Shown here piece by piece: positions 44,056-54,790 of a DNA stretch of 64,000 nt; the first letter of the stretch is position 1; every line of letters begins with the position of its first letter. The position numbers and the translations under genes were made by a program. The notes beneath the pieces were generated by a model, which was not told the DNA's origin, did not search any database, and saw only the letters and a program-made list of their open reading frames with translations. The stretch comes from Aeromonas simiae (GTDB lineage Bacteria; Pseudomonadota; Gammaproteobacteria; Enterobacterales; Aeromonadaceae), in NCBI RefSeq assembly GCF_000820125.1, contig NZ_CDBY01000007.1, positions 134,499 through 198,498 on the forward strand, read 5' to 3'.

Positions 44056-44333
44056 TGACTCAGGAGAAGCACGACGAATACCACGTCTCCAGTCTGCTGG
44101 TGCTGACCCAACCCACCCGACGTCATGAGGTGGCCGGTCAAGTGGCTACACTGGTGGGTGCCGAGGTGCACGCCGTCAGTGACGAGGGCAAGCTGGTGGT
44201 GACCCTGGAGGGGGCCCGCCAGAGGGAGATCATTGAAGCCATCGATGCGATCAACGCCATACCAGGCGTGATTTCGGCGGCCCTGATCTACCACCAATTT
44301 GACGAACAAAAACCATGTGAGGATCTGTCATGA
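44055..44333 (+). CDS. napD: NapA signal-peptide chaperone NapD
   Basis: A 92-residue cytoplasmic protein of the NapD family ([34 protein letters not shown]). NapD binds the twin-arginine signal of NapA and holds it back until cofactor loading is done. Its stop overlaps the napA start by four bases. Confidence 0.93.
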   Translation: MTQEKHDEYHVSSLLVLTQPTRRHEVAGQVATLVGAEVHAVSDEGKLVVTLEGARQREIIEAIDAINAIPGVISAALIYHQFDEQKPCEDLS

Positions 44334-46819
44334 AGCTGAGCCGACGTGACTTTATGAAGGCCAATGCGGTGGCGGCAGCCGCTGCTGCGGCCGGGATCAG
44401 TGCCCCGAGTCTGGCGGCCAACCTGATCACCAGCACCGACAAGACCGCCATCAAGTGGGACAAGGCGCCGTGCCGCTTCTGCGGCACCGGTTGCTCGGTG
44501 CTCGTGGGCACCCAGGAGGGTCGCGTCGTTGCCACCCAGGGCGATCCGGATGCCCCGGTCAACCGTGGCCTCAACTGCATCAAGGGGTACTTCCTCTCCA
44601 AGATCATGTACGGCCAGGATCGCCTGACCCAACCCATGCTGCGGATGAAGAACGGCCAGTATGATAAGGAAGGGGAGTTCGCCCCCATCAGCTGGGATCA
44701 GGCCTTCGACATCATGGCCGAGAAGTTCAAGGCCACCCTGAAAGAGAAGGGGCCGACCGCAGTGGGTATGTTCGGCTCGGGTCAGTGGACCGTGTGGGAA
44801 GGCTATGCCGCCGCCAAGCTGTTCAAGGCGGGCCTGCGCACCAACAACCTCGATCCCAACGCCCGTCACTGCATGGCCTCGGCCGTGGTCGGTTTCATGC
44901 GCACCTTCGGTATGGATGAGCCCATGGGCTGCTACGACGACATCGAGCAGGCCGATGCCTTCGTGCTGTGGGGCTCCAACATGGCCGAGATGCACCCCAT
45001 CCTCTGGTCGCGTATCTCCGATCGCCGCCTCTCCAACCCGAACGTGCAGGTGCACGTGCTCTCGACCTTTGAGCACCGCAGCTTCGAGCTGGCCGATAAC
45101 GCCCTGGTCTTCACCCCGCAAAGTGATTTGGCGATCCTCAACTACATCGCCAACTACATCATCAAGAACGACAAGGTGAACTGGGACTTCGTCAACAAGC
45201 ACACCCAGTTCAAGAAAGGGGTCACCGACATCGGCTATGGCCTGCGTCCGACCCACCCCTTGCAGCAAAAGGCCAAGAATCCCGACAGCGGCGACTCCAC
45301 TCCGATGACGTTCGAGGAGTTTGCCAAGTTTGTGGCCGACTACGACGTCGAGAAGGTCTCCAAGCTCTCCGGCGTGCCGGTCGACCGGCTCGAGAAACTG
45401 GCCAAAATCTATGCTGACCCGAATGCCAAGGTGGTCTCCTACTGGACCATGGGCTTTAACCAGCACACCCGCGGCGTCTGGGCCAACAACCTCTGCTACA
45501 ACATCCACCTGCTGACCGGCAAGATCTCCCAGCCGGGATCTGGCCCCTTCTCCCTGACCGGCCAGCCGTCGGCTTGCGGCACCGCCCGCGAAGTGGGCAC
45601 CTTTGCCCACCGCCTGCCGGCCGACATGGTGGTGACTGACCCTGCCCATCGCGCCATCGCCGAGAAGCTGTGGCAACTGCCCGAGGGAACCATCCCCGAG
45701 CAGGTGGGCTATCACGCCGTGCTGCAAGATCGCATGCTCAAAGATGGCAAGCTCAATGCCTACTGGGTGATGTGCAACAACAACATGCAGGCCGGCCCCA
45801 ATATCAATGAAGAGCGTCTGCCTGGCTATCGCGATCCGCGTAACTTCATCGTGGTCTCCGACCCTTACCCGACTGTCACCGCTCAGGCGGCCGATCTGAT
45901 CCTGCCCACCGCCATGTGGGTGGAGAAGGAAGGGGCGTACGGCAACGCCGAGCGTCGCACCCAGTTCTGGCATCAGCAGGTGAAGGCGCCGGGTGAGGCG
46001 AAATCGGACCTGTGGCAGCTGATGGAGTTCGCCAAGCGTTTCACCGTGGAAGAGGTGTGGCCGGCCGAGCTTATCGCCAAGAATCCTGCGCTCAAGGGCA
46101 AGACCCTGTTTGACGTGCTCTACGCCAACGGCGTGGTCAACAAGTTCAAGAAAGAGGAGTGCAAGGGGGCGCTGAACGAAGAGTCCGAACACTTCGGTTT
46201 CTACGTGCAAAAGGGCCTGTTCGAGGAGTACGCCAGCTTCGGCCGTGGTCATGGCCACGATCTGGCGCCGTTCGATCAGTACCATGAGGCGCGCGGCCTG
46301 CGCTGGCCCGTGGTGGACGGCAAAGAGACCCTGTGGCGCTATCGCGAAGGGTATGACCCCTACGTCAAGAGTGGTGAAGAGGTGCGCTTCTATGGCCGCC
46401 CCGATGGTAAGGCGATCATCTTCGCGCTGCCCTACGAGCCGGCGGCCGAAGAGCCGGATGCCGAGTTCGACTTGTGGCTCTCCACCGGTCGCGTACTCGA
46501 GCACTGGCACACCGGCACCATGACCCGCCGCGTGCCCGAGCTGTACCGCTCCTTCCCCGATGCGGTGTTGTTCATGCACCCGGACGACGCCAAGGCGCGC
46601 AATCTGCGTCGTGGTGATGAGGTGAAGGTGATCTCCCGCCGTGGCGAGGTGAAGACCCGCATCGAGACCCGTGGCCGTAACAAGCCGCCCAAGGGATTGG
46701 TGTTCATGCCCTTCTTCGACGCCAGTCAGCTGGTCAACAAGGTCACCCTGGATGCCACCGATCCGCTCTCGAAAGAGACGGATTTCAAGAAGTGTGCCGT
46801 CAAGGTGATGAAGGCCTGA
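44330..46819 (+). CDS. napA: Periplasmic nitrate reductase catalytic subunit
   Basis: An 829-residue molybdoenzyme that reduces nitrate to nitrite in the periplasm. The N-terminus has a twin-arginine signal (SRRDFMK) with an Ala-rich segment cut near ALA-AN. A 4Fe-4S cluster motif follows (CRFCGTGC, then the fourth Cys in LNCIKGYF). The molybdenum-ligating cysteine is in [13 protein letters not shown] near residue 181. Length and order match the E. coli type. It needs the bis-MGD cofactor made by the moa/moe genes nearby. Confidence 0.97.
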   Translation: MKLSRRDFMKANAVAAAAAAAGISAPSLAANLITSTDKTAIKWDKAPCRFCGTGCSVLVGTQEGRVVATQGDPDAPVNRGLNCIKGYFLSKIMYGQDRLTQPMLRMKNGQYDKEGEFAPISWDQAFDIMAEKFKATLKEKGPTAVGMFGSGQWTVWEGYAAAKLFKAGLRTNNLDPNARHCMASAVVGFMRTFGMDEPMGCYDDIEQADAFVLWGSNMAEMHPILWSRISDRRLSNPNVQVHVLSTFEHRSFELADNALVFTPQSDLAILNYIANYIIKNDKVNWDFVNKHTQFKKGVTDIGYGLRPTHPLQQKAKNPDSGDSTPMTFEEFAKFVADYDVEKVSKLSGVPVDRLEKLAKIYADPNAKVVSYWTMGFNQHTRGVWANNLCYNIHLLTGKISQPGSGPFSLTGQPSACGTAREVGTFAHRLPADMVVTDPAHRAIAEKLWQLPEGTIPEQVGYHAVLQDRMLKDGKLNAYWVMCNNNMQAGPNINEERLPGYRDPRNFIVVSDPYPTVTAQAADLILPTAMWVEKEGAYGNAERRTQFWHQQVKAPGEAKSDLWQLMEFAKRFTVEEVWPAELIAKNPALKGKTLFDVLYANGVVNKFKKEECKGALNEESEHFGFYVQKGLFEEYASFGRGHGHDLAPFDQYHEARGLRWPVVDGKETLWRYREGYDPYVKSGEEVRFYGRPDGKAIIFALPYEPAAEEPDAEFDLWLSTGRVLEHWHTGTMTRRVPELYRSFPDAVLFMHPDDAKARNLRRGDEVKVISRRGEVKTRIETRGRNKPPKGLVFMPFFDASQLVNKVTLDATDPLSKETDFKKCAVKVMKA

Positions 46820-46838
46820 GCATGAGGAGAGCAGTGGC

Positions 46839-47579
46839 ATGAGCAGAGTGGTCAGTCGGCGACAGTTTCTCGGTGAGATGGCCAAAGGGGCGTGCGGGGT
46901 GGGGCTGCTTGGCCTTGGCCTCGGCGCCCTGGCACGCCAGCAGGCCGAGGCATTGCCGGCCCAGGCTCTGCGCCCGCCCGGAGCTCTGATCGAGGATGAG
47001 TTTCTCGGTGCCTGTGTGCGCTGTGGTCTCTGTGTCGAGGCCTGCCCGTATGACACCCTGAAACTCGCCCGCTGGTTCGAGCCGGTGACCACGGGCACCC
47101 CTTGGTTTTCGGCCCGCAAGGTGCCGTGCGAGATGTGTGACGACATTCCCTGCGTGGTCGCCTGTCCGAGCGGAGCCCTCGATCCGGCTCTGACCGAGAT
47201 CGACGACGCGCGCATGGGGGTGGCGGTGCTCATTGACCACGAGACCTGCCTCAACGCGCTCGGTTTGCGCTGCGATGTCTGCTATCGGGTCTGCCCGCTC
47301 ATCGATCAGGCGATCACCCTCGATCTGCAGCACAACGCTCGTACCGGCAAGCACGCCATCTTTTTGCCCACGGTGCACAGCGATGTCTGCACCGGCTGCG
47401 GCAAGTGCGAGCATGCCTGCGTGCTGGAAGAGGCGGCCATCAAGGTGTTGCCGCGTCAGCTGGCCAAAGGGGAGCTGGGGCATCACTACCGGCTCGGTTG
47501 GGAAGAGAAAGCCAAGGCGGGCAAGGCGCTGATCGATGAGCCGCTGACCCTGCCCGTACGCAAACCGGAGGGGTTATGA
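46839..47579 (+). CDS. napG: Ferredoxin-type protein NapG
   Basis: A 246-residue periplasmic iron-sulphur protein with a twin-arginine signal ([12 protein letters not shown]) and four cysteine clusters (for example [37 protein letters not shown]). With membrane protein NapH it forms a quinol dehydrogenase that passes electrons to NapC/NapB/NapA. A ribosome site GAGGAG lies before the ATG, and its stop overlaps the napH start. Confidence 0.94.
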   Translation: MSRVVSRRQFLGEMAKGACGVGLLGLGLGALARQQAEALPAQALRPPGALIEDEFLGACVRCGLCVEACPYDTLKLARWFEPVTTGTPWFSARKVPCEMCDDIPCVVACPSGALDPALTEIDDARMGVAVLIDHETCLNALGLRCDVCYRVCPLIDQAITLDLQHNARTGKHAIFLPTVHSDVCTGCGKCEHACVLEEAAIKVLPRQLAKGELGHHYRLGWEEKAKAGKALIDEPLTLPVRKPEGL

Positions 47580-48475
47580 GCAAGGCCATGAGTAAAGCCA
47601 GCCGCATTCCCGGCCGCGAAGCGAGCCAGAAGCTGGGGTGGTGGCATGCCCACCGTTTCCTGCTGCTGCGGCGTCTGACCCAGCTGTCGGTGATGGGCTT
47701 GTTCCTGCTGGGGCCACTGGCCGGGATCTGGGTGCTCAAAGGCAATCTGTCGAGCTCCGAGCTGCTCGGTGCGGTGCCGCTCACCGATCCCCTGGTGCTG
47801 CTACAGACCCTGGCCACCGGCCACTGGCCACTGAATGCGCTGCTCATCGGCAGCGCCATCGTGTTGCTGGGGTACTGGCTGGTCGGGGGGCGGGTGTTCT
47901 GCTCCTGGGTCTGCCCGGTGAACCTCATCACCGATGCGGCCGCCTGGCTGCGGATGCGCCTTGGCCTGCGTGCCGGCAGTACGCTCTCCCGGGCGACCCG
48001 CTACTGGCTGCTGGCCATGGTGCTGGTGCTGCCTGTGGCGACGGGGTTGCTGGTGTGGGAGTGGGTCAACCCGGTTCCGCTCGTGCTGCGTGGCCTGCTG
48101 TTTGGCATGGGGGCGGGGTGGACGCTGCTGCTGGCGCTGCTGCTGTTCGATCTGTTCGTGGTGGAGCGGGGCTGGTGTGGCCACCTCTGTCCGGTGGGTG
48201 CCTTCTGGGCCCTGGTCAACCGGGTTGGATTTATCAAGATCTCTGCCAGCGGCCGCGACCGCTGCAGCAACTGTATGGACTGTTATGCCGTCTGCCCCGA
48301 GCGGCCGATCCTCAAAGGGCCGGTACATGGTGCCAGACGCGGGCATGGGCCGCTCATCGCCGCCCAGGAGTGCCTCAACTGCGGCCGCTGCATCGATGTG
48401 TGCGCGGAGCAGGTTTTCACCCTTTCGGTCGGATTTGCCGTCAAGGCAGACAACATGTCGGAGAAACAACAATGA
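47576..48475 (+). CDS. napH: Quinol dehydrogenase membrane component NapH
   Basis: A 299-residue membrane protein with about four helices. It has paired CxxxCP motifs after the second and fourth helix ([16 protein letters not shown]) and two C-terminal ferredoxin clusters ([23 protein letters not shown]). It oxidises quinol together with NapG. The start overlaps napG and the stop overlaps napB, so translation is coupled. Confidence 0.94.
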   Translation: MSKAMSKASRIPGREASQKLGWWHAHRFLLLRRLTQLSVMGLFLLGPLAGIWVLKGNLSSSELLGAVPLTDPLVLLQTLATGHWPLNALLIGSAIVLLGYWLVGGRVFCSWVCPVNLITDAAAWLRMRLGLRAGSTLSRATRYWLLAMVLVLPVATGLLVWEWVNPVPLVLRGLLFGMGAGWTLLLALLLFDLFVVERGWCGHLCPVGAFWALVNRVGFIKISASGRDRCSNCMDCYAVCPERPILKGPVHGARRGHGPLIAAQECLNCGRCIDVCAEQVFTLSVGFAVKADNMSEKQQ

Positions 48476-48930
48476 AAAAGCTGATTGGAGCAATGCTGGC
48501 CTGCCTGCTGGCGGGGGGGCTGATGGCTGCTGAAACCCCGGATTTCAATACCGATACCGGTGGACTCAAGTCGGAGCGGGGCATCACGGATCTGGGTAGC
48601 GAGGATAATCCTGCGCCGCTCAAGAATTTTCGTAAGGATGGTGACGCCTATGCGCGTCAGTACATGCACCAGCCGCCGATGATCCCCCATGACACCCGCA
48701 ACTATGAGGTCGACAGCAAGGTCAATAAGTGCCTGGCCTGCCACAGCTTCAAGAACGCCGCCGCCATGAAGGCCCCCAAGATCAGCCCGACCCATTTCGA
48801 AACCCGTGACGGCGTGACCCTGGGCGAGGTCTCCCCGCGCCGTTACTTCTGCCTGCAGTGCCACGTGCCCCAGGTGGATGCCAAGCCGCTGGTGGATAAC
48901 ACCTTCAAGCCGGTCGAATCCCTGAACTGA
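48472..48930 (+). CDS. napB: Periplasmic nitrate reductase dihaem cytochrome c subunit
   Basis: A 152-residue protein with a signal peptide ([19 protein letters not shown]) and two haem motifs, CLACH and CLQCH. It transfers electrons from NapC to NapA. The ATG at 48472 overlaps the napH stop; a longer open frame upstream is a shadow of napH. Confidence 0.94.
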   Translation: MKKLIGAMLACLLAGGLMAAETPDFNTDTGGLKSERGITDLGSEDNPAPLKNFRKDGDAYARQYMHQPPMIPHDTRNYEVDSKVNKCLACHSFKNAAAMKAPKISPTHFETRDGVTLGEVSPRRYFCLQCHVPQVDAKPLVDNTFKPVESLN

Positions 48931-48943
48931 GGAGCCTGAAACG

Positions 48944-49534
48944 ATGAAACTGCCCGGTTTTGTTCAGCGATTGTGGGTGACCTTCAAATCTCCCTCCAAG
49001 GCGGCGCTGTGGGTGATCCTGCTGCTTGGCTTCTTTGGTGGTGTCATCTTCTGGGGGGGCTTTAACACCGCCATGGAGGCCTCCAACACCGAGGCCTTCT
49101 GCACCGGTTGCCACGAAATGCGTGACAACGTGTTCCAGGAGTACCGCGACACCATCCACTATGCCAACCGCTCCGGTGTGCGCGCCAGTTGCCCGGATTG
49201 CCACGTGCCCCATGAGTGGACTTACAAGATCATCCGCAAGGTGCAGGCCTCCAAGGAGTTGTGGGGCAAGCTCACCGGCAAGGTGGACACCCGCGAGAAG
49301 TTCGAATCGCATCGGCGCGAGATGGCCGAGCGGGAGTGGAAGCGGATGAAGGACACCGACTCGCGCGAGTGCCGCAACTGCCACAACTTCGAGTACATGG
49401 ACTTCTCCTTGCAAGGGCAGCGGGCGGCCAAGATGCATGCCACCAATCTGGCCAATGGCGAGAGCACCTGCATCGACTGCCATAAGGGGATTGCCCACCA
49501 GTTGCCGGAGATGTCCGGCGTGCCTGGGTTCTAA
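48944..49534 (+). CDS. napC: Tetrahaem cytochrome c quinol dehydrogenase NapC
   Basis: A 196-residue NapC/NirT-family protein. One N-terminal membrane anchor (about 18-40) is followed by four haem sites CTGCH, CPDCH, CRNCH and CIDCH. It takes electrons from quinol at the inner membrane and feeds NapB. It is the last gene of the nap operon; a strong terminator follows. Confidence 0.95.
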   Translation: MKLPGFVQRLWVTFKSPSKAALWVILLLGFFGGVIFWGGFNTAMEASNTEAFCTGCHEMRDNVFQEYRDTIHYANRSGVRASCPDCHVPHEWTYKIIRKVQASKELWGKLTGKVDTREKFESHRREMAEREWKRMKDTDSRECRNCHNFEYMDFSLQGQRAAKMHATNLANGESTCIDCHKGIAHQLPEMSGVPGF

Positions 49535-49556
49535 CGCGCAGCGCACTGTGTCACCA

Positions 49557-49591
49557 CAGAGGGCGACGGGCAACCGGCGCCCTCTGTTTTT
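49557..49591 (+). terminator. Rho-independent terminator of nap operon
   Basis: A perfect 9-bp stem (CAGAGGGCG / CGCCCTCTG) with a 12-base loop is followed by TTTTT. It begins 23 bases after the napC stop. The rest of the gap to moaB must hold that operon's promoter, but I see no convincing boxes. Confidence 0.88.
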
Positions 49592-49749
49592 GTGAGTCAT
49601 AACAGACAGATAAGATGCCTGTTGTGACAGACACTTAGGGATAGGTCTGATACACTTTCGCGGCCCCGCCGCCATGAGCCAGTGGCCAAGGCAGGGCTTG
49701 TCCGTATTCATTTCTCCGGGAGCAAACCGGATCTCAGTAAGGAGCCGCC

Positions 49750-50271
49750 ATGGCCAGGTGTGCCGCGCCCTTTCGCCCTCTCTCTATCGCCGTGCTGACG
49801 GTGACCGATTCCCGTACCCTGGAGCAAGACAGCTCCGGAGACTATCTGGCTGACGTCGTGCGCGCTGCCGGCCATCGTCTGGCCGAGCGGGCCCTGCTAC
49901 CGAACGATCGCTACCGGCTGCGCGCCCTGGTGTCGGCCTGGATCGCCGATCCCGCTATCGAGGCGGTTGTCATCAACGGCGGCACCGGTTTTTATGACCA
50001 CAACCAGACGCCAGAGGCGATCGCCGTGCTGTTCGATCGCCCGGTCGAGGGGTTTGGCGAGCTGTTTCGCCAGCTCTCGTTTGCCGAGCTCGGCTCGGCC
50101 AGCGTGCAAAGCCGCGCCATTGCGGGGCTGGCCAATCGCACGGCCATCTTCTGTCTGCCGGGATCGACCGGCGCCTGCCGTCTCGGTTGGGAGCAGCTGA
50201 TTGCCCCCCAGCTCGACGCCTCGACCCGTCCCTGCAACTTCGTGAGCCACCTAGGCAAGGAGTCTCAATGA
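49750..50271 (+). CDS. moaB: Molybdenum cofactor protein MoaB
   Basis: A 173-residue MogA/MoaB-fold protein with [37 protein letters not shown] and [18 protein letters not shown]. The fold binds and adenylylates molybdopterin in related proteins; the exact role of MoaB in E. coli is uncertain. It starts the moaBCDE-modABC string, where all junctions from here overlap or nearly touch. It overlaps moaC by four bases. Confidence 0.9.
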   Translation: MARCAAPFRPLSIAVLTVTDSRTLEQDSSGDYLADVVRAAGHRLAERALLPNDRYRLRALVSAWIADPAIEAVVINGGTGFYDHNQTPEAIAVLFDRPVEGFGELFRQLSFAELGSASVQSRAIAGLANRTAIFCLPGSTGACRLGWEQLIAPQLDASTRPCNFVSHLGKESQ

Positions 50272-50783
50272 GTGCCGAACTGACCCACCTCAACGCCCGT
50301 GGCGAAGCCCACATGGTGGACGTCACCACCAAGGCCGTGACCGAGCGCGAAGCCCGCGCCGAGGCCTTCATCGCCATGGCGCCAGCGACCCTGGCACTGA
50401 TCCTCTCGGGGGAACACCATAAGGGCGATGTGTTTGCCACCGCCCGCATCGCCGGGGTCATGGCGGCCAAGAAAACCGCCGATCTCATCCCCCTGTGCCA
50501 CCCGCTGGCGCTGACCAAGGTCGAGGTGGAGATCACTCCCGAGCCGGCCCACAGCCGGGTTCGTATCGAAACCCTGTGCAAACTCGCGGGCAAGACCGGG
50601 GTCGAGATGGAGGCACTGACCGCGGCGTCGGTGACGGCGCTGACCATCTATGACATGTGCAAGGCGGTGCAAAAAGACATGGTCATCGGCCCGGTGCGGC
50701 TGCTAGAAAAGCGGGGCGGCAAGTCCGGCCACTTCCAGGCGGATATGAACCCCGATCAACACAATGCAGGAGAGGCCTCATGA
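50268..50783 (+). CDS. moaC: Cyclic pyranopterin monophosphate synthase
   Basis: A 171-residue MoaC with [19 protein letters not shown], the [13 protein letters not shown] block with active-site residues, and [15 protein letters not shown]. It converts the MoaA product to cyclic pyranopterin monophosphate. The ATG at 50268 has AAGGAG just upstream. Its 3' end overlaps moaD by four bases. Confidence 0.95.
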   Translation: MSAELTHLNARGEAHMVDVTTKAVTEREARAEAFIAMAPATLALILSGEHHKGDVFATARIAGVMAAKKTADLIPLCHPLALTKVEVEITPEPAHSRVRIETLCKLAGKTGVEMEALTAASVTALTIYDMCKAVQKDMVIGPVRLLEKRGGKSGHFQADMNPDQHNAGEAS

Positions 50784-51025
50784 TCCAGGTGCTGTTTTTT
50801 GCTCAGGTGCGTGAGCTGGTGGGGTGTGACGCGCTGGCCATGCCGGATGAGTACACCAGCGCCGAGGCGCTGCGCGCCGCACTGGCCGAGCGCGGTGACA
50901 AGTGGGCGCTGGCCCTTGAACCCGGCAAGCTGCTGGTGGCGGTCAACCAGACCCTGGTGCCGCTCGATACCCCCATCAAGGGGGGCGATGAGGTGGCCTT
51001 CTTCCCGCCGGTGACGGGGGGATGA
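50780..51025 (+). CDS. moaD: Molybdopterin synthase sulphur carrier subunit
   Basis: An 81-residue ubiquitin-like protein that ends in the Gly-Gly tail (FFPPVTGG) which is adenylylated by MoeB and thiocarboxylated. It pairs with MoaE to form molybdopterin synthase. The stop overlaps the moaE start. Confidence 0.95.
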   Translation: MIQVLFFAQVRELVGCDALAMPDEYTSAEALRAALAERGDKWALALEPGKLLVAVNQTLVPLDTPIKGGDEVAFFPPVTGG

Positions 51026-51486
51026 GCATGGAGCCCCTCATCGTGGTGCAGCGCGAGGATTTCAGCCTCGCCGCCGAATATGAGCGCCTGGCCGCGCGCC
51101 GTGACAGCGGCGCCATCGTCACGTTTGTGGGCAAGGTGCGCGACTTCAACCAGGGGGAGCAGGTGGCCGGCTTGTCGCTGGAGCACTACCCCGGCATGAC
51201 CGAGAAGGCGCTGGCCGCCATCGTGCGCGAGGCCGAAGTGCGCTGGCCATTGCAAGCGTGCACCCTGATCCACCGGGTGGGCGATCTGCTGCTCGGGGAT
51301 CAAATTGTGCTGGTGGCGGTCAGCTCGGCCCACCGCGAGGCGGCCTTCGCCGCTTGCCACTTCATCATGGATTACTTGAAAACCCGGGCCCCTTTCTGGA
51401 AGCGTGAGCTCAGCCACGACGGTCGTCGTTACTGGGTCGAGGCCAAAGAGAGCGACAACGAGGCCGCCGCCCGCTGGCAGGAGTAG
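51022..51486 (+). CDS. moaE: Molybdopterin synthase catalytic subunit
   Basis: A 154-residue MoaE with GAIVTFVGKVRDFNQG, the LEHYPGMTEKAL block and KTRAPFWKRE carrying the catalytic lysines. It inserts dithiolene sulphurs into the pterin. The start overlaps moaD (ATGA); an ATG six bases on is the alternative. Confidence 0.95.
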   Translation: MSMEPLIVVQREDFSLAAEYERLAARRDSGAIVTFVGKVRDFNQGEQVAGLSLEHYPGMTEKALAAIVREAEVRWPLQACTLIHRVGDLLLGDQIVLVAVSSAHREAAFAACHFIMDYLKTRAPFWKRELSHDGRRYWVEAKESDNEAAARWQE

Positions 51487-51516
51487 CCCTGTGTGGGCGT
51501 GAAGGAGAGAAAACGC

Positions 51517-52239
51517 ATGGGACGTCGATATGGATGGGGGCTGGCCCTGCTGCTGGTGATGCCGGCGGTGCAGGCCGACGACATCAAGGTGGCGGTGGCG
51601 GCCAACTTCAAGGGCACCCTTGGCAAGATTGCCGAGGCGTTCCAGGCCGAGACCGGCCACTCGGTCACCATCAGCTCGGCCGCCACCGGGGTGCTCTACA
51701 CCCAGATCCGCCACGGCGCGCCGTTCGATCTCTTTCTCTCGGCCGATGCGGCCACGCCGCAAAAGCTGGAAAAAGAGGGTAAGGGACTGGGGCGCTTTAC
51801 CTATGCCTACGGCAAGCTGGGACTGTGGCGCAGGGGAGGGCCGGCCCCCGACGAGGCGGCCCTGCGCGCCTGGCGCGGCAATCTGGCCATCGCCAATGCC
51901 CGCACCGCCCCCTATGGGGCCGCCGCCATGGCCACCTTGGCGCACCTTAAGATCGCCCCCCAACAGTTTCGGGTGCTGACCGGCAGCAACATCGGCCAGA
52001 CCTGGCAGTTTGTCGAGAGCGGCAACGCCGAGTATGGCTTCGTCGCCTGGGCCAATCTGGTGGAGGCGGGCAAGAGTGCCGAGGCGTGGGAGGTGCCTGC
52101 GGCCTTCTACCCCCCCATCGAGCAGCAGGGGGTGGTGCTCAAGCCGGGCCCGGCGACCGAGGCGCTGGTGGCCTGGTTACAAGGTGAGAAGGGCCACGCC
52201 CTCATCGCCGCCGCCGGTTACGGCCTGCCGGCCCGCTGA
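51517..52239 (+). CDS. modA: Molybdate-binding periplasmic protein ModA
   Basis: A 240-residue solute-binding protein with a signal peptide (residues 1-20, ending MPAVQA-DD). Oxyanion-binding features are VAVAANFKGTLGK, ISSAATGVLYTQIRHGAPFDLFLSAD and GSNIGQTWQFVESGNAEYGFV. The ATG at 51517 has AAGGAG about 9 bases upstream and gives a clean signal peptide, so it is preferred to a GTG 24 bases earlier. It captures molybdate for the ModBC transporter. Confidence 0.93.
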   Translation: MGRRYGWGLALLLVMPAVQADDIKVAVAANFKGTLGKIAEAFQAETGHSVTISSAATGVLYTQIRHGAPFDLFLSADAATPQKLEKEGKGLGRFTYAYGKLGLWRRGGPAPDEAALRAWRGNLAIANARTAPYGAAAMATLAHLKIAPQQFRVLTGSNIGQTWQFVESGNAEYGFVAWANLVEAGKSAEAWEVPAAFYPPIEQQGVVLKPGPATEALVAWLQGEKGHALIAAAGYGLPAR

Positions 52240-52242
52240 CGC

Positions 52243-52929
52243 ATGCCCAGCGCCGCCGATCTGCTCGCCATCGGGCTGACATTGAAACTCGCCGCCTGCA
52301 CCACCGGGCTCTTGCTGCTGCTCTCGCCACCGCTTGCCTGGTGGTTGGCGCGCAGCCGTCACTGGGCCCGCCCCGTGGTGGAGGCGCTGGTGGCGCTGCC
52401 ACTGGTGTTGCCGCCCACCGTGCTGGGCTTTTACCTGCTGCTCGCCTTCTCGCCTGACACCGGTCTTGGGCAGGGGTGGCAGCGCCTGTTTGGCAGCCAG
52501 CTGGCGTTTAGCTTCAGCGGGCTGCTCATCGCCTCGCTCATCTATTCGCTCCCCTTCGTGGTGCAGCCGCTCACCTCGGCCTTCGTCAATCTGGGGGATC
52601 GCGAGCTGGAAGCCGCCGCCACCCTGGGGCTCGGCCCGGTCGAGCGCTTCATGCGCATCGTGCTGCCGATGACGCTACCGAGTTTTGTGATGGCGGCAGC
52701 ACTGGGGTTTGCCCACACCCTGGGAGAATTTGGCGTGGTACTGATGATAGGCGGCAACATACCGGGGGAGACCCAGGTGCTCTCCATTGCCCTGTTTGAT
52801 CACGTCGAGGCGCAAGATTACGGCAACGCCCACCTGCTGGCGGCCGGTCTGCTCGGCGTGGCCATGACGGTGCTCGTTCTGGTGTATGGCGTGTTGCAGC
52901 GCCGCCAGCGGAGGCTGCTGGCATGCTGA
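52243..52929 (+). CDS. modB: Molybdate ABC transporter permease ModB
   Basis: A 228-residue membrane protein with five predicted helices. It has the permease EAA-type loop (LEAAATLGLGPVERFMRIVLPM) and LPLVLPPTVLGFYLL. It lies three bases after modA and overlaps modC by seven bases. Confidence 0.94.
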   Translation: MPSAADLLAIGLTLKLAACTTGLLLLLSPPLAWWLARSRHWARPVVEALVALPLVLPPTVLGFYLLLAFSPDTGLGQGWQRLFGSQLAFSFSGLLIASLIYSLPFVVQPLTSAFVNLGDRELEAAATLGLGPVERFMRIVLPMTLPSFVMAAALGFAHTLGEFGVVLMIGGNIPGETQVLSIALFDHVEAQDYGNAHLLAAGLLGVAMTVLVLVYGVLQRRQRRLLAC

Positions 52930-53975
52930 GTCTCTCGCTGCAACGCCACTTTGGCAGTTGGGATCTCGACTGCTCCCTCGTCTGGCGCGGGGAGGGGATC
53001 TGCGGCCTGTTCGGCCCCTCCGGCAGCGGCAAGAGCACCTTGCTGCGCGCCATCGCCGGACTGGATCGGCGCGCAGGCGATCGCCTCACCTGGCGCGGGG
53101 CCGAGCTGGGCCCGCTTCCCCCAGAGCGGCGCGCCATCGGTCTGGTGTTTCAGGATGCGCGCCTGTTTAGCCATCTGACGGTGCGCGGCAACCTGCTGCT
53201 GGCCGCCGGCAAGGGGCGTGGCCGCTGGCCGATGGAGGCGCTGGCCGAGCGCCTTGGATTTCGCGAGCTACTGGATAAGCCGGCGCCGGCCCTCTCCGGC
53301 GGTCAGCGCCAGCGGGTGGCCCTGGCTCGGGCGTTGCTTGCCGAGCCGACCCTGCTGCTGCTCGATGAGCCCTTCTCGGCCCTCGATCGGCGCAGCCGCC
53401 TGCACCTTATCCACGAGCTGCAACAGCTGCAACGCGAGAGCGATCTGCCCATGCTCTACGTGACTCACGCCATGGAGGAGGTGAGCATGCTGTGCGACGA
53501 GCTGATCCTGATCGAGGAGGGGCGGGCGCTGGCGCAAGGGGGGCCGGATGCGCTGTTTGCCAGGCTCGATCTGCCGCTCGCGGCCCGCGACGATGGCGGG
53601 GTGATCCTCTGCGCAACGCTCAAACACTGGTGCCCAGAGGAGCAGATGGCCGAGCTCGATGTCGATGGCCAGTCCCTGTTTGTCACCATGCCGCTGCCCC
53701 CGGATGCCCCCGGCCCGGTGCGCATCAAGGTGGCGGCGCGCGACGTGGTGATCGCCACCCGCCCCATCGAGGGCTCGAGCCTCTCCAACTGCCTCTCGAC
53801 CCGACTGCGCGAGGAGCGCGAGGGGCTGCCGGGTCAGAGCCTGTTGCAGCTCGGCCTCGGCCAGCAGATACTGCTGGCGCGGATCACCCGCCGCTCGAGC
53901 CTGCGACTGGCGCTCGAGGGCGGGCAGGAACTCTTTGCCTATATCAAGGCCGTCAGTCTGTTGGGGGAGGCGTAA
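52923..53975 (+). CDS. modC: Molybdate ABC transporter ATP-binding protein ModC
   Basis: A 350-residue ATPase with Walker A GPSGSGKST, signature LSGGQRQRVALARALL, Walker B LLLLDEPFSALD and the H-loop VTHAMEE. A C-terminal TOBE/Mop-type domain occupies about 280-350, which binds molybdate in related proteins. Its stop overlaps the next gene's start by one base. Confidence 0.95.
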   Translation: MLSLSLQRHFGSWDLDCSLVWRGEGICGLFGPSGSGKSTLLRAIAGLDRRAGDRLTWRGAELGPLPPERRAIGLVFQDARLFSHLTVRGNLLLAAGKGRGRWPMEALAERLGFRELLDKPAPALSGGQRQRVALARALLAEPTLLLLDEPFSALDRRSRLHLIHELQQLQRESDLPMLYVTHAMEEVSMLCDELILIEEGRALAQGGPDALFARLDLPLAARDDGGVILCATLKHWCPEEQMAELDVDGQSLFVTMPLPPDAPGPVRIKVAARDVVIATRPIEGSSLSNCLSTRLREEREGLPGQSLLQLGLGQQILLARITRRSSLRLALEGGQELFAYIKAVSLLGEA

Positions 53976-54763
53976 TGCGCCGCAAACGCAAGGAGAGCCG
54001 GGTCAAGGGGCTCTATCAGCGCAGCGCGGGGGAGGGCCCGCTGCTGCTGTTTTTGCACGGGCTCGGTTCATCGAGCCTCGATTGGCAGGCTCAGCTTGAG
54101 TACTTTTCGCCTCACTACCGGGCGGTGGCACTCGATCTGCGCGGTCACGGTCTGAACGTGCAGGAGGGGGCGCTCGATGTCCCCTCACTGGCCGATGACG
54201 TGGTGCATTGGCTTGACGATCAGGCGGGGCAGGTGGTCATCGTCGGCCTCTCGCTGGGGGCCATGGTGGCGCTCGAGGTGGCGCTGGCGCGCCCCTCGCG
54301 CGTCGAAGGCATGATGCTGATCAATGGCTTTGCCGAGTTTTCCCTCGACAATGAGGCCGATCGGGCGCGTTTTGCCCAGCGCCTCAAGTGGTTGCGTTGG
54401 GTCGGCATGTGGCCGCTCGCCTGGTGGCTCGGGCGCGAGCTGTTTCCCCTGCCCGAGCAGGGGGCGCTGCGTCACACCTTCCGCCAGCGTTTTCGGCGCA
54501 ACCGCAAACGGGTCTACCGGGCGCTGCTTGAGGCGCTGCCCGGTTGGAGCGTGCGGGCGCGCCTCTCCGGTCTGACCATGCCGGTGGCTCTGGTGTCGAG
54601 CACGGTGGATTACCTGCCGCTGGCCAGCCGGGTGGCGCAGTTTGCCTCCTTGCCCGATGGCCGGATCTTCACCCCCGAGGGGCGCCATGCCTGGCCGGCG
54701 GAAGATCCGGCGGCCTGCAACCAGCTGCTGGAGCGGTTTCTGACCGACATCCACTACTACTGA
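53975..54763 (+). CDS. Alpha/beta hydrolase linked to modABC
   Basis: A 262-residue alpha/beta hydrolase. The oxyanion segment LFLHGLGSSSLDWQAQL, the nucleophile elbow GLSLGA (Ser near 94) and the catalytic histidine in GRHAWPAED near residue 238 are visible. A likely acid is Asp in STVDYLP. No lid or signal sequence was recognised. It starts on the last base of modC, so it is co-translated with the transporter. The substrate is unknown and nothing in the sequence ties it to molybdenum. Confidence 0.85.
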   Translation: MRRKRKESRVKGLYQRSAGEGPLLLFLHGLGSSSLDWQAQLEYFSPHYRAVALDLRGHGLNVQEGALDVPSLADDVVHWLDDQAGQVVIVGLSLGAMVALEVALARPSRVEGMMLINGFAEFSLDNEADRARFAQRLKWLRWVGMWPLAWWLGRELFPLPEQGALRHTFRQRFRRNRKRVYRALLEALPGWSVRARLSGLTMPVALVSSTVDYLPLASRVAQFASLPDGRIFTPEGRHAWPAEDPAACNQLLERFLTDIHYY

Positions 54764-54790
54764 TGAGACGATGAGGGAGTCAAAACGGCG

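Noticed and set aside
44288..47254. A very long (988-codon) minus-strand frame opposite napA/napG.
   Set aside because: It mirrors the codon bias of the GC-rich nap genes on the other strand; napA is certain by motif and length, and the antisense product shows no domain.
47638..48471. Long in-frame extension upstream of napB.
   Set aside because: It overlaps napH in another frame; napB has a clear signal peptide from the ATG at 48472.
53492..53974. N-terminal extension of the alpha/beta hydrolase into modC.
   Set aside because: Lies in a second frame of modC with Arg/Ala-rich shadow composition; the ATG at 53975 touching the modC stop is the natural start.
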